DNA from: Asterias rubens
Taxonomy: Eukaryota > Echinodermata > Asteroidea > Forcipulatida > Asteriidae
Length of the DNA stretch: 64,000 nucleotides
NCBI RefSeq assembly: GCF_902459465.1
Contig: NC_047080.1
Coordinates: 11,630,866-11,694,865, forward strand
Direction of reading: 5' to 3'
Positions 12,501 to 26,300 of this stretch are shown here, piece by piece (within the stretch, counting starts at the first letter, position 1; each line of letters starts with the position of its first letter). Below the pieces are notes generated by a model that had not been told where the DNA came from, searched no databases, and saw only the letters and a list, made by a program, of their open reading frames with translations. A program made the translations under genes and the position numbers.

Positions 12501-15500
12501 ATAGGGACATGACCATTGCGTTCCCCAGTGGTGACGATTGCACATTGTGTGCGGTTTATCAGAGGCGGGCAGTCCTAGCAAGGAATGAACTCACCCATAT
12601 CAGTGATCACTTCAGCGTCGGAAGGCAGGATGAGTGCTACGGGCAGAACAGATCATAAAGTATAGGAGACACGGTGGATGCTATACTGGTACCACTCAAG
12701 ACTCTAACCCACAAGAATGCGAATAACTAATGCTGGTTCATTTTGATTCCCTTTACGGTATATTTTTAAGGGGACCTAAATCTTAGGTTCGTATGAGTTT
12801 GGTTGGACTCAAGAATTGAGATGCTGATGTTGAAAGATAGGACCGGATAACAACTAGTACTTCTAACTTAAGCTGGATTTCGCGAATAACTACGAGTTAG
12901 CTGTGCTTCAAGCGTGCAGTTTTATAATAAATAAACCCAGTTTTTTAAGCTGTTGGAAGAAGTAGATCAGTTGACTTTACTGTTTGACTTTAACCATTGA
13001 AGTTTGTTGCAGCGGTGAGGCGTAACCTTTATTGGTAAGTGAACAAATGTTTTTAGACGATTTTTCACCGATGGTATAATTTCAAAACGGCAAAAAATAC
13101 AACTAGAATGTTTCGCATAATGCAACGGACCGTAAACAAAATTACGATACAAACTGCAAAATCGTTGTTTATATTATATTGTATCCCGAAAATATCTCTT
13201 TTTATTTTATTTTTTTGGATCACCACTAATCTGCATCAAGTGAATTTATTTTAAATTTCACAGGATATCCTCTCTTTATTTCCAGCGTAGCTTACTAATT
13301 AAAAGGAGCATAAAACAAATTCGTAAAACCAGCGTCAGAAATCTTATACCTTCGATCGTTCAAGCAGTCAGTAGACTCGCAAATATCTGATGCCATGAAT
13401 GTGAACAGATCTGAATCTGATGAACTTCTTTAATATATGGGAAAAATAGGAAAATGCACTTGTCTCTTTATCTCAAGAAAAACACGGCAGATTAAGCACG
13501 CTCCTAGAATAGCCTACACGTTAGTTTTACTCTCCTTCAAAGCTAAGGTTCTCAAGAAAAGTTCAGCGATAGCCTACTTACAGGTTGGATGCGACCTTCT
13601 TTAAGTACTTGCATTTAGCGGTTGTCTGATGGAGCAGATGTCTAAACCAGCAGGCCACTGAGCTTGCAGGGTGACGAGTTACTTGCCCCAAATCCCCCGA
13701 AGCGGACGGTATAAATTGAACGGGGAAAAAGTGCATTGGTAAATGGCAAACAAACCAAACACCTCAATGTTTGATGCAAGAATTAAATTATCTAATATCA
13801 TTTTTCCAAGTAAGGAATATGACCGGTGATTTATAATTTGTGTGCTTGGCATATATTTGCAAGATATAGGTAGACAGTAAAGATCTAGTTTAGCGAATGG
13901 AAGACGTAGTGGAACATCATCAGGTTCAAGATCCAGTCTTGTTTAACTCGACGTTTCGATTGCTATACTTTGGTCGTCTTCAGGAAAGAAATACTGGCTA
14001 AAACATGATTATATCTCGTATTTATTTAGTGATGGGTACATAAAATATTCTCAAAATAAGTTGCATTTACATACTTTCAACTGGTGTTAAAACCTTGTTA
14101 TTACTTCATACAATGAAAGAACATCGAAAAGTCTGTTTTGTACCAGATAAACGAGTACAAATACAACTTGTAGCTCTTTACAACAGGCCAAACTGCAACG
14201 TAAAGCAAACGAACATACGAAAATGTGCTCCAATATAATGGGGCCTTTCGTTTATACAGAGGGTTGAAGCTTTGCATTGATGTCAAACAGGATTCAATAC
14301 CCTCCTCTTCTGTCCTGTATTGGATTCGTCTTATTATCATGTCTAAGATCATTTCGCTCAATCTACTCCAAGGCTACGTGAAGGGAACCCAAGCGAAAAG
14401 GGAAAGTCCTTTTAACCCAAAGGATATCATATCCAATGAAAGTATATAGGTTGCACCATGTCTATGGACGGGGCTGAGCAAATACTTCAAGGAGGGAGCC
14501 AAGAAGGATGACTTTCAAGACCCAAGACGCAAAATAAGACGCTATCAGCAGGCTGTACATCAATACCATTATATTGAAGCGTAACCATAATGAAAAACGG
14601 CTGCAAGGGGTTGCTGGTGTAATATAATATTTATATCAAGACATGATTTTATTAACAAATAATTGTATCGTGAAGGAATATTATTATTTATTCTTTCCGT
14701 TTCCTTTTTAAACACACCAACCATCTAACCAACCAACATCTTTTTTAGATTATATTTTAGAAAAAGAACGTTATAAGTTAATGCTTGTAATTTGGGTGTT
14801 TCTGTACTTCACATACTCGTTCATAGGGGAAACCAACTTTTACATGCAAGCCAAGAAATAACTTGAACTTTTAATTTTGATTTCGTTTTCTTGAAACCAT
14901 GCCGTGCTCTCGAATCGTTTCGTCCGCTAGAAAAAAAAAAGATTATGAGTTTGTGCACTCGAAATTATTTCGTGCGCTCGAAGTATATATTTTTACGAGC
15001 GCTTGGCTTGGAAATATTTTCAAGCGCTCGAAATAAATTCGTATTTATTATTTTCAGTGCATGAAATGATTTCGTGTGTAAGAAACAATGAACTTAAATT
15101 ATTTCTTGGAAAGTGATTTGGTTTTTATCTCACATTGCAAATGTTTCAAGTGGTAGTAATCCCATATAATTGGTTCCTTAGCTACCGGTACCCTGTTTGT
15201 AAACAGAATAATAATCTGCTATAATAAGTTTATAAGTGTGGCGGTAAAAGAGAGCGGCCAGAAAGAACTCCAAGTTCAATAAGTCAACAGCATCTTGTGT
15301 TTTTAACACCGCCAGTGGATCCTTGTCCAGAGCAGTTTGTTATCATGCATTTCTTAACGAAAGAACCGATGTAATTAAAGAAAACCCACTGCGTTATTAA
15401 ACCCTATAAGCATATTGATGTTAATACTCTTTGCGTTAATCCACAGTATAGGCGTAGGTAAGCCTTTTACAAGGTATCACAAATGAAATGGATATCTAAT

Positions 15501-16600
15501 TTTTACATTGGATATTTTAATTATAGGCATGTTGGTCGATATAAACACATGGCCCTCTCCCAGACAGGGGGGGGGGGGCAGGTCCAGCACTCCTTGGCCG
15601 AATTCTGCCAGCATCGATCCGCACGATTGTGGCCTCTTTAACTCAAGAGTCTCCGGAAACAAAGTTATTCCAAGTCGACTGAAGGCAGGCTGCGATGGTT
15701 GAAGTATAGTGCATAAATAAGGCATATTGACTGATCCGAAACTAATTAAATTGTAAAGAGAGGGATGGATTGTCTCATACTTAAGGGCAGGTGTTTACGG
15801 AAGACTCGTTCAAACATCAAAGAATCATTAGAAGATGGAAACGTAGAACTGTCGATCCAATATTGTGTGTTTATCGTAAATGTGCAAAACGCAACACTCT
15901 CTTTTGTTTTGTGCTCGGGTACTCTGGATATAATTTTCTTTTGGTAATTTTTACATAGTGATTTCGCAATACATACATACAAAATTTTAAAAAATATTTG
16001 AAGTGCAGTCAACTCTTACAAACAAATACGTCCAGACTACTTACAAGACTTCATTCTTTTCTGGGTTTATTTTGACTTGTATCCTTCAATTCTGTTTTTT
16101 ATTATATTCGACAAATAAATTGCCCCGTGTTGAAATCACACAATCCTTTTACTCTGTACAAGATAGAATTTTGCATACAAATTTTACGCTAAGCAACAAA
16201 TATGGAGGGTTCCAGTCACAAATGGTGAAATGGTATTTTGTTGGTACCAATAACTTTTAATTCTGGTACGCATAAATTGGACTTAGCTAGCTACTTTTTG
16301 CGTTCAAGCAGTTCTTTGAAACTGGTTCTCTGTCTCAGTTGCGTATAACATCTGGATGCATCTTATTCTTGTGTGGAATTTCATTCGGAAATAGAGCACC
16401 CGGTTCGTCTGGCCACCGACACTTATAAAGGCTGTCAAGCGAAAACGAATCTTATTGATACCATTCTTAACCCCAAATTCTCCTCTGTTATAAAGAGTAT
16501 ATCTGAATGGCATGATGAGCGTCTTATAAAGGTAGGCCTACCTTGTCTAATCGAGTAGAGTGCATGAACAACCCAGGTAGTCAAGTACTCAACATTTCAT
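9560..16600. other. Intergenic stretch, no gene recognised
   Basis: No supported exon. Contains a hammerhead-like retroelement motif (13945-13985), short repeats built on CGCTCGAAATA around 14900-15060 and a 12-base G run at 15567-15578. Open frames here are short and overlap on both strands, as expected by chance. Confidence 0.5.
13945..13985 (-). ncRNA. Hammerhead-ribozyme-like motif (Penelope-like element remnant)
   Basis: On the minus strand the stretch has CTGAAGA (13977-13983), matching the CUGANGA core of hammerhead ribozymes, then a segment whose ends CGAC and ATCG can almost close a short stem II, then GAAAC (13953-13957) and GTC. The order CUGANGA - hairpin - GAAAC-GUC is that of hammerhead motifs carried by Penelope-like retroelements. 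Stem II is imperfect and no reverse transcriptase was seen nearby, so this is probably a decayed terminal copy. Confidence 0.4.
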
Positions 16601-16601
16601 T

Positions 16602-16960
16602 TTAAAGGCATTGACACCTTGGGTAATTGTCAAAGACCGGTATTCTCACTTGGTATATCCCAACATGTGCATAAAATAACAAATCTGTGAACATTTGGAC
16701 CCAATTGGTCATCGAAGTTGCAAGAGAGTAATGAAGAAAAAAACATTGTTCCAATTTGTGTGTGCTTTCAGATGCCTACAAAAGCTTTCGGCTTGAAGTC
16801 TTTGAATATTTGATTGAGAAAATAACCTCTAGCTGCGTTACTTCAGAGATAGCCGTTTCGCACAATGTTTTATACTAATAAACAGTTCTCCATTGCTCAT
16901 TATACCAAGTAAGTTGTCATGCTAGCAGTTGTATTTACCAATTGTGTCCAGTGCCTTTAA
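16602..16960. repeat. MITE, 'TTAAAGGCAnTGGACAC' terminal-inverted-repeat family
   Basis: The left end TTAAAGGCATTGACACC with GTAATTGTCAAAGAC is mirrored by a right end reading TTGTGTCCAGTGCCTTTAA. Further copies lie at 37310-37692, 39289-39661 and, split, at 50275-51309. About 360 bp with no coding capacity: a non-autonomous DNA transposon. Confidence 0.8.
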
Positions 16961-18564
16961 AACAGTATAGTGTCTCTTTTTACAACTTCATTTTGCCGCG
17001 GGTCACTAAATGATTATTGCATCTTCTTGCGCTGTTAGGGATCGCAGTGAGAAAATTTATTTTCCGTTCACGTTCATTCATACACGAATGGGGGTGACAT
17101 TAGTAGCTATCGTTATACGAAAAAGGAAAGAAACGACATATGTTTTAGTCGGCTATTTATTTTTCTTTGTTTTATTTCACCATCCACTATGTTATAAACG
17201 CAATTATTAAACTAACATATGGTTTGGGCTGACTTTATTGCCCGGCGGTATGGTATTTTGTACTCTAGCTGCTTGTCCGGTTTGACAATCAGATGAGTGC
17301 AGTTTGAAAATCACATGGGAGGATTACCACCTAATAGATTCCTTACCCTTACAGTTGTAATGTGAGATTTATTTAATATATGTTTTATAAATACATTTTT
17401 TTTTTGCAAAGCATAAAGAAGAAATTATTAAGGCCCCTGCAGATCATTTGATGCCGTTAATCCAGGCTTGGATTAGCGCAAAGTCTGGCTAAAGTCTCCA
17501 TACCAATTTAAAGGGTTAGACAGGGCACAAGTATCTTTCTAGGGTACTCTGGTCAAACAACGAACATGATATTTCCTTGGAGGAATCGATAAACACATAA
17601 TCCGAGAAAGAAATTAGAGAAGGGATCTGATTAATACTTTCATCCAGGATACATGTTGTGTCATCATCGAGAGAAGATCAGAAATAAATAGAACTGCGAA
17701 GTTTGAATGATTACGAAGATGCTTCTGGGGCTGCAGATCTGATCAAATCCCGCATGAAATAATGACCAACAATGACCCCCACGTTCTGGTCGTTTAGGTC
17801 CATTTGGATTAATATATTACCTGATCTTGGTCATATCAATTAACCCCCACTTGGCAATTAATGTAGGCCCAAGTACTATAATTATAACGTCCCATTCAAG
17901 CTTTTGTTTTGTGATGTGACGTTCAACGCGCGCGCGTGTAGAGAGTTCATGGTTCCCGACCCCATGTCTGGCAACAACAAGCAGACCATGATCTCGACGG
18001 CTGGACCCCTTTAAACCATGGGCTGCCTTTACACTCGAAGGTCTACTGTTAATTCTAGAGCAGTATAAATAACTGAACGGCAATCACATTGATTACACAT
18101 CACATCACAGTAGCTCATCTTGCTATGGTAACGCGTGCGTATCACTCATCCTCAATAGCTGATTAGTGTGCGACTTAAGGCATTTTACGTCGTTACAACT
18201 TTAACATAAACAAGATTCGTTTCATTTGTGAGATTTTGTAAACAACATTTATCACTTTGGCGTTTTAATTGGGATCCCGGTGTGTAGCGTCCGTGACTAG
18301 TCTCCTCTCACCTCGTTTACTCACGCTTCAGCTCTACACACCGATTAAAATATGTTGTCGTAGTCATACCATGTCGCCAGTGAGTCAATGATCAGAATAG
18401 ATAAAACGTCTACAAGAAGTCTTTATTCAAGAGAAAGCAGACAACAACCGTCATTTATTGTCACTGATTTTTCTCTCGTGCGTGTTGACAGGAAACGGAA
18501 TGCCAGAACGTGTGTAACAATCGCAGATATAGCTCAATTTCCCAGCTCTTCATTGTCAGTGAAG

Positions 18565-18845
18565 ATTTGTGTCGTGTTGTGGCCGAGCAGTCTAGTTCAA
18601 GTGACCCAAGCTCTGGGGTTGTTAGTAGGGTACCGGGTTCGATCGAAACCCGGACACTCTTGTGCCCCAAGCAAGGCAGTTGTTTCGTAAAACGTTGGGA
18701 AGGAGTACATCTTGTTCTACCAGAAATGCTCATATAGTGGATGAACCCATGCCTACATTCATACGAACTGTAAAAGGGGTAACCCTATATCAACTGAGGT
18801 AGGTAGCCTGTAGATGGTCTCCATTTGGCAATGTCCTTGTTTGGG
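18565..18845 (+). repeat. tRNA-derived SINE (tRNA-Leu-like head)
   Basis: The head has TGGCCGAGCAGTCTAG (A-box-like, as in tRNA-Leu/Ser) and the B-box-like GGGTTCGATCGAAACCC, then a unique body with GAACTGTAAAAGGGGTAACCC. A related body at 52450-52610 has GAACTGTGAAAGGGGTAACCC. This is a SINE rather than a working tRNA gene because the 3' half does not close a cloverleaf. Confidence 0.65.
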
Positions 18846-20788
18846 ATGCCGAATTTTGTCAACAAATTCTTCACAAACAAGCATATCTGCACACCTAAAA
18901 TCCTACAACAAAACAAGGCCACCGATTGCCCTTATAAGGTGATGAAACATTAGAAAAGCTCTGCATTGCAAAACTTACAACATAAACTTGTCTCGGCAGA
19001 AACATCTCCCTTCATGGCCCTCTAAAGAAACTCAAACTTTCTACTCCATCCTCATCTTCTAAAACAAAAAGCTTCAATAAGTGCACCGGGTTGCATCCAG
19101 ACCCAAAACGTGAACGCGTGACAGAGACACGGTTTTAAAAGCACCGCTCATCCCCTCTCTCTTTCCACAGGCTGTACCGCCCCACCACCGTGACCATTAT
19201 TAAGACACGGTTCATGTTTGACTATTCAATATTGATTATGGAGTGTAATGGGGCGTCGCAATGTGGATTCAATCGATATCAACACATCATTTCTGTCGCC
19301 GCATTTCACCGCAGTTAAGATTGCAGTCGAACCGGTAATTTGTCACGGCCAGACATTGTGATCTACTTGCATGTTGCTACTATGGACCTTTGACGTGTAT
19401 GCTGTGATGCTGTAAAGGAACACTTAAAGCTGACGGGGTCGATTTTTGTGGTACAAGGGTGAGACCTTCACACCAGACGATGGTAGTTTAAATGAAATAT
19501 TGGATCGATTTTAAAGGATCAGTTTAAATGAGCTCTTTAAAATATAAAGTAAAACAACTTTATTGACGTAGTAGAATATATAGCAAGACAGTTCTCTAAA
19601 GAAAAAAAATATATCTGGCAAGTTGTTACGGCAAACCAAATACATATTTGTTGATAATTTCTTCTGAAATTATTTTGGACAATGCTTCTCAAACGTGTTT
19701 TATACCGAGATCCACTGATTTCAGATGACCATTAAATGCCCTAAAATGCCATTTTTGTAGACGATAAGTAGATGATAACAAACCAGTTCACGTTTGGGCA
19801 GCTTCATACCCTCATTCAACTCACAAAGTGAATGATTGGGGTTACTTATCCGCTTCCGCACCAACCCTTCACTCCGAAGTCTTCAGTCTAAGTCTGGAAT
19901 GCCTAAAGACGTCTTTAGACGAGCAGTCTCAGAGCATCTTATCTGGAAGCAACTTGAACATTGTCGACTCGCCAACTCAAAGGTTTTGTGGAGCGTTTCA
20001 GTAAACACATGGATGCATATTTCCAATCGCTGCTGGCTGAATTTAGAGTCTGTTCAGGGCAAACACGACCTGAATGTTGGATGAAGAGCACATGTCTAGC
20101 TTCGTCATTTCATAGATCACGATATTGGTATCCTCCATGTGGTTTTTGTTATCATTTATCTGAGAGAATAAAAGCAACCACTCGCATCAAAAATTTAATA
20201 ATAACTATTTCCGACTTACGATTACAAAATGCAAAATTCAGAGAGCCAACACTCCCCTTAAAGGAGATTTACACATGGTTGTGCCAGTAAGTTTATTTAG
20301 CATCTCCAAGGATTGACAAGGTTCACATGCTATATGTATGTTTATTGTTTTTTATTGTTTATTGTTTTTGTGGCATGCCTAAATGGGTGTCCCCCACAGG
20401 CATCCGCTAAGCATTGTCAATGGTCACGTATACCGGTACACTCTTGGTCTCATTACTGCAAAAAAATGGAACCTGTCTTAGAATGTTTCTGTCTAATGAT
20501 GTTCAAGGGCATTGAGTCGGTTTAGATGCGTACGTTGTAAAGGCATTATGTACAATGCATATCCTATTATGCACATGACAAAGAGCTAATAAAAATAACC
20601 ATCGCCGTTATTGCTTTAGTTGCATAATCGTTTTTATGAAGAGTTGAATTATATTTTATAATCGACACCGTATCTTCCCCCTCTTTGCTATAGTATTTTT
20701 TTCAGAAGTGAAGTTTGAGTGTACATGTATACTGTACACACAGTTCATTGTATAGCAAAAGACTATCAATGATGCGGGGTATACAAAC

Positions 20789-20923
20789 TAAGGCCGTGTC
20801 CGAAACGGCGACTTCGGCTACAGCTACGGCTAGATCGCGCGCGTCTGCCTATTCTTCAACACTGGTAGACGCGCTGATCTAGACGTAGCTGTAGCCGAAG
20901 TCGTCGTTTCGGACACGGCCTTA
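20789..20923. repeat. Foldback MITE with about 60-bp arms
   Basis: The left arm begins TAAGGCCGTGTCCGAAACG and runs through GCTACAGCTACG to GCTAGATC. The right arm is its near-perfect reverse complement, ending GGACACGGCCTTA. Only about 20 bases lie between the arms. A second copy (27185-27291) is in an intron of the ApeC gene. Confidence 0.85.
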
Positions 20924-22354
20924 TAATGAGAAAAGATAGCAAAAGGAATTATGAAGGCATTTTATATCTAGGTCGTGTCCATGGGGCAATTAAGGATTAT
21001 ATTGCCTCTGATCTGGGAATGGCGATCTTTCTATGTGATCTCGATTTGGAGAAACTAAATACACAAACGATACCTGATCCACGTTGATGTCGGCCTAACA
21101 CCACACTGTGTGGCCTGTAGGCATTTTCATTCGGTAAAAACAATACAAGTTTGATAAAAATGGTATCGCTCCGATACTTTGCTCTGAGGTTTAAGTCATT
21201 CGAGGAAATTAAAGTCGCGTAATTTGTTTTTGTAGAGAAAATACTTTGATAAGTACAAAGTTGGTATTTATTTATTTGGTGGATTCATTTTAAAACGAAA
21301 ATCTTCGCCTTTGTCGGGAAATGTGATTAGATTAAGTCTTGACCGACGCCGACTGGGTTACGGCATATGGGATCATCAGTTGTCTTGATGCCTTTATGTC
21401 ATAAGGTAACATGAGTAATCACATTGCTAGATTACCTTGTCTCATAACATGCACAGATGAAGATAATTGCTGAGTGGGAGACGTGAAGACGTTCTGGTGA
21501 TCCCTAACTTCCTTCTTGACCCAATTCCAGACTCTTCAGCGATCTCTCTTGAGTCTGCACTCCAGGCGTTTCTTCATCTACCTTCCCTTATGTCTTCTTG
21601 TTTCTTCATCATGCATCTTCTAGTCGTGCTTGACGGATCTTACCTAATTACTAAGTCAGGTGGAAATGGAAAAAAATACACCAAAACACCTGCATGGGTT
21701 GGTCATGGTAGATAATATTTTAGTCTCTTACAGCGATATGACTACAAGCATTTCAAACAAAATGTTCCGGTTACCTTAAGAGTGCGTTGCATGCTCTTGC
21801 CTGGAGTTTATTAACTGACGGTACATCCCATAACGCGTAGATTATGTTACAACCCACTTCGGCTAACCAAAAATAGTCCATTTTACTTCTGTGGTGGCTG
21901 AAACCATGAACTAAGCCAAGGGCCCAGTTTTCATTTATCTGAATGGACTTTCCTGAGACTCTTATACCTCGAAGCTGAATACAATCGTCCAACTTAGAAG
22001 AGCGGATAAGTTTATCTTGAGAAGTGTATCCATAGAGCTTCACGAAACCAAAATAGTGGTCTTGGCCCAAACTTGCATTCAACTTATGTTTGTATTTATC
22101 TTCAAACCCTGGGAGGGAATCATTTTCAAGAACGTCTATTTGATAGCAACTATATAATCAATCTAGACGTCTCGATTGTCTTTGTGGGCTTGGAAGTTAT
22201 GCTGGACTTACCGCCGTCAGTTTATCGAATTTGTGCTAATTTAGCTCTTATACTTGGCGCCAATTTGGTGATGTGTTTTCTTCGCATTTTTACTTAGCGA
22301 TATCAAGTTTCATGTTAATGAAGGTTTTTTTCCCGTCTTTGACAACTGTGGCCC

Positions 22355-22521
22355 GTTTTGAATCCACGGCTTTGGCTTCGGATTCGGCTCAGGCTAGCCA
22401 GGCCCCTCATTTGTTTGGACTATATCGCGTGCTATGCGTTCAGGGAGTCAGACCTGCCCAGAGAACGGAGCCTGAAGCCGAATCCAAAGCCAAAGCCGTG
22501 GATTCGAAAAGGCCCTGTGTT
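22355..22521. repeat. Foldback MITE, 'GAATCCACGGCTTTGGC' family
   Basis: Left arm GAATCCACGGCTTTGGCTTC, right arm GAAGCCGAATCCAAAGCC continuing to GCCGTGGATTC. A second copy is at 29146-29302 with the same arms and a similar GCGTGCTnTGC centre. Confidence 0.8.
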
Positions 22522-23247
22522 AAAAAGGAGAAACATAATTGATCAATTCCAGACTGCAGAGCGTAAACAATTGGGTTTCACAGAGCGATTAATGTTTAAT
22601 TACACCGTTGACCTGTTTCTAACTGCATGTTAATGATTCTAACGATTATGTTCGCCAAAATGTAATTAATTTGAAGCAAATTGTCTCAGACATCAATGTT
22701 AAGGCTTACACAATTAATTATGAGTACGTTGTTGCTGAATATAAACATGATGAGGTGAAATTCTGAACTACTCAAAACAAGTCAAGGTCGTCTAAACAGA
22801 CATGGAAATTCACTCATCTCATACTGGAAATCTTTCTTTTTCAAACTCTTTCAACGTGGAGGAATCTGAGGAACCTTATCTTGCCCGCAGCTACTACAAG
22901 ACCTTGCCTTGTTTAGACAGTTTATGAGGGAGCAGAGTGACAAGGAACAACCAGATTTCACTCAGCCTGTTATTCTCATTTGCTGTATATAATATCAAAT
23001 AAATCATATATTAGACCACAAGGCAAACTGACTGGGTAAATTTTTAATGGTTTTTGGATGAAAAAGAAAATTTATTTCTTCAATACCAAGTCAAATTCAA
23101 TGGTATTTGAACCATGCATTACAAAGGATACCTGTGTAATATGACTGTTTTAATGCCTAATGAATTGCCTTGCACCTGTCTGACAACAATATTATATTCA
23201 AAATGCTTATGTTTTCCTGTGCAGCTTTTTCCAGAGATAGAAAGACG

Positions 23248-23307
23248 ATGCGCAGTTCCGACTGGCACGTGACCAGACTCTCAATCCTTCATAATTCTTC
23301 GTCTTGA
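23248..23307 (+). promoter_or_regulatory. Upstream ORF and E-box before the ApeC start codon
   Basis: An ATG at 23248 opens a 19-codon frame ending TGA at 23307, 29 bases before the ApeC ATG. A CACGTG E-box lies within it at 23266-23271. If transcription starts upstream of 23248, the small frame could dampen translation; its use is inferred. Confidence 0.35.
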
Positions 23308-23336
23308 GAGAAGACTACACATTATCTTGATGCACG

Positions 23337-26300
23337 ATGGATCGTTGGCTGTCGAGGTCGTTTGGTATTAGATATATGCTAATATGTTTGCTGGAGCTAA
23401 CCTTCCTGCAGTCGGTCCTTACAGGTAATACTCTTTGACTATTTTTTAAACGTTTATCTTTAAAATAATGTGTATAATCTGAAGACCATATGTGGTTTTT
23501 TTTATACTCTCTTTTTCAGAAAATATTAACGTAATCACATGCAGTATTATAGATTGACATATTGAAACAAAATCGGTCAAAAGTTAACTACAGAGCGCTG
23601 AAGCACAAGTGAAATAAGTAAGTTTAGTAAGTTAGTAAGCTTGGTGGAACAGATGAGCTTTGATGAGTGTCTTGAATGATAAGCGAGCTAGCATTTCTTA
23701 TTTGTATATGAGGTTGATTCCAAATAGAGGGCTACAGTCCCAATCTTGTAACTTTGTTTGAGGGTGGTAGACGTTCGCATCACTCTCAAGATTAAATTAA
23801 AGATTTCAGTCACACCTGAGTACCACACACCGGTAATTTAAATCTGTATGCAACTTATAATGGAGACGCGGCTGTTGTTCGTGTAATTCTCCACGAAATC
23901 CTGCACCTAGAAATCCTTTCTAAAACCTTTTACGCTTGTATCAGAACCATCTAAATGTCGACATCAAAATAAACAGGTCTTGCAGTAATGTATCTGTAGA
24001 TAGGGTCGTCTACAGCGCCCTAAAAAGTTTCACCCCGAATGTGGGAGAAGCTTCCTCGTGTAAATTGCCATTAGTATTTTAAGTTGGGAACTAAAAACGT
24101 GATCAAAATTCGGTAATAAAATAATCCATAACACCTCAAAAACACTGTATGTGCCTTCAGCAAGTGTACACAATGTTGTCGTCAAGCTGTGTTGTAAATT
24201 GGCAATAACGCAGGTAACAGGGGGCTTACTACTAAATGGAGTTACCATACTTCACACAATTTTCAATACGCTTTCAAACGGAATTTAATTTCTTGTTTTG
24301 CCAGAGAATCACATGTGAAATGGGGTGGGGTGGGACTGGAATGGTGTAGGACGAAAGAGTTGCTTACTATGCTACGCAAAACGTGATAAAGTGCCGGAAT
24401 TGTAAGCTCATCATCTTCGGTTGTTTGGTGTAAGTCGAGCTTCCGTAGAGCGGCGTAGCGGCGTAGTTTTATGAGGGCAATCCAAATTCTCACCTGAGCA
24501 TAATAAAATCTCGCCAATCTAAAGATAATCGAAACCCTGGATTCCCGTTAATGCCTGTTTGATCATAATATAGCCAGTTGTGCCAACCGATTTCCAATAC
24601 TTTCTCGTAATGATTGCGTATGAAGTTTCTTCAGGAGGACTGTTGCCTCCGGGTCGCATTTTTTCTCTGCACATGAGATTTGCCATCATCAAAATATTTC
24701 CTGTTTTTTTTTTATAAAGGATTCTCTTTTTTGAATCGATTTAGAAGAACAAAAATTCCCCATTTGTGGAAAGCACTACGACAGTGGCAATTCTAATGTG
24801 CATGGGGGAAAATGCCTCCGGGTGGGTAGAAGAAGCGCCTCTTGGACACTAGACAACTGTGACTGCACGTACCTGACGTCCGCTGTGGATCGATAACGGA
24901 ACGGCGAAGACGTTGTATTTAAGATGCACATCACAGGGCGTCGCTAAGGGGAGACCCTTTTCAACACTGCGTTTTTCTTTGATAATTATTTTAACAGAGT
25001 AAAGCGAAAATGTTGTTTTCATTGGATTTGCTAAAGAAGTTGCTTGAAATATTCCATGGAAAAGAAAGCGAAGCTTTTGCCAGATACTTTCCGAAAATTA
25101 GTAAAGCTATTGTATGACAATCTTAGAGGTGTCATACAGAATTGATAGAGCTAACAAAATGTCACAGACATGCTATTTTCTCATCAATGATCACACTTCC
25201 CTCGTTTCAGTTTTACATGGTGGTCTGCTCGATGGTTTTGCACTTCCTCGCCCAATGTCAGGATGTTCAGGTAACTAACTCGATATGAAGACTTTTATCT
25301 CATGATCTGTCTAAAAATTAAATATAACAATACGAAGGAGAAGAAACAAACAAACAAACAAACAAACAAACACACAACACCCCCAACAAACGAACAAGCA
25401 ATTAAAAACACAACACAAAACAAATCTATAAACAGCCTTCGAGAAAGACTCTGCTAGGGTCGAAACGTCAGGCCATTAACTATTTTTTACATAAGCAGTT
25501 TGTAACAGCTAATTCGCTATATTCTTAAACAAAAAAAAATTAAAAAAACACCCAACACCCAACAGCAAAATACAAACTCATCCATTCCATATTCTTATGC
25601 GTCTTTCTTTTCACAATATTTTCAGAGCATTGGATGGACTTCACAGTGGGTCTTAAGTACTCCAACCTCACCCACAATACAAATATTTCAGAAGAGTTCA
25701 AACTCGGTCTTGATATCATCGATGACGACAAAGTGCTATTTGAATTCTGTGTACAAAATAAAAGCGCGATATCATCAGAAGGCTTGATATCCGAACCGCT
25801 GTTGGACTGGCCTAAGGGACAATACTGTATTTACAGTGTAGGGAGAGCAGTGAAGAAGGACTCAGGGAAATACGCATGGTCTTATGGTGATTGTCCTTCC
25901 GGATTTAAATCTGGTGAGTATAGATGAATTGCACGTGACGTCGACCGCCATCTTTGATGGAAAACAATGGGGAAAGTGTACGCGTGTACGCGCTGCGCAC
26001 GACTCTCAGCCAATGATAGCTCTTCATGATTCATCAACGACGGCAGCCATTGCAAGGGGTTCTATCATGTGGATGGTTTTGGAATAGACTCCTTGCATAT
26101 GACGTCACAAGACCTACCTAAAACAGTTACTTGATGGTTTCCTAAACCTGAAACTGTTTGCATTTTCTTGAGATTAATTTATAAACCTACACACGGTTTT
26201 AACCTCATGGTTACACCCGTGGACACCAGGAGTGCATTTTTGGTTTGGGTGTAACAGAAAATGTTACCCAAGCCTAAGGGGTCACATGGGGCAATTTGCA

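Larger units (their letters stand above)
18850..23200. other. Intergenic stretch, no gene recognised
   Basis: The overlapping open frames around 19836-20290 and 21467-21715 do not show a family signature or convincing splice sites and are not called. Two inverted-repeat MITEs (20789-20923 and 22355-22521) are the only clear features. Confidence 0.5.

Noticed and set aside
19836-20290. Overlapping plus-strand frames of 82 and 109 codons that might be exon fragments
   Set aside because: No recognised motif, non-ATG starts and no matching donor or acceptor pair.
25340-25372. Possible CRISPR-like regular repeat
   Set aside because: Simple AAAC microsatellite in an intron of a eukaryotic gene; no repeat-spacer structure anywhere in the window.
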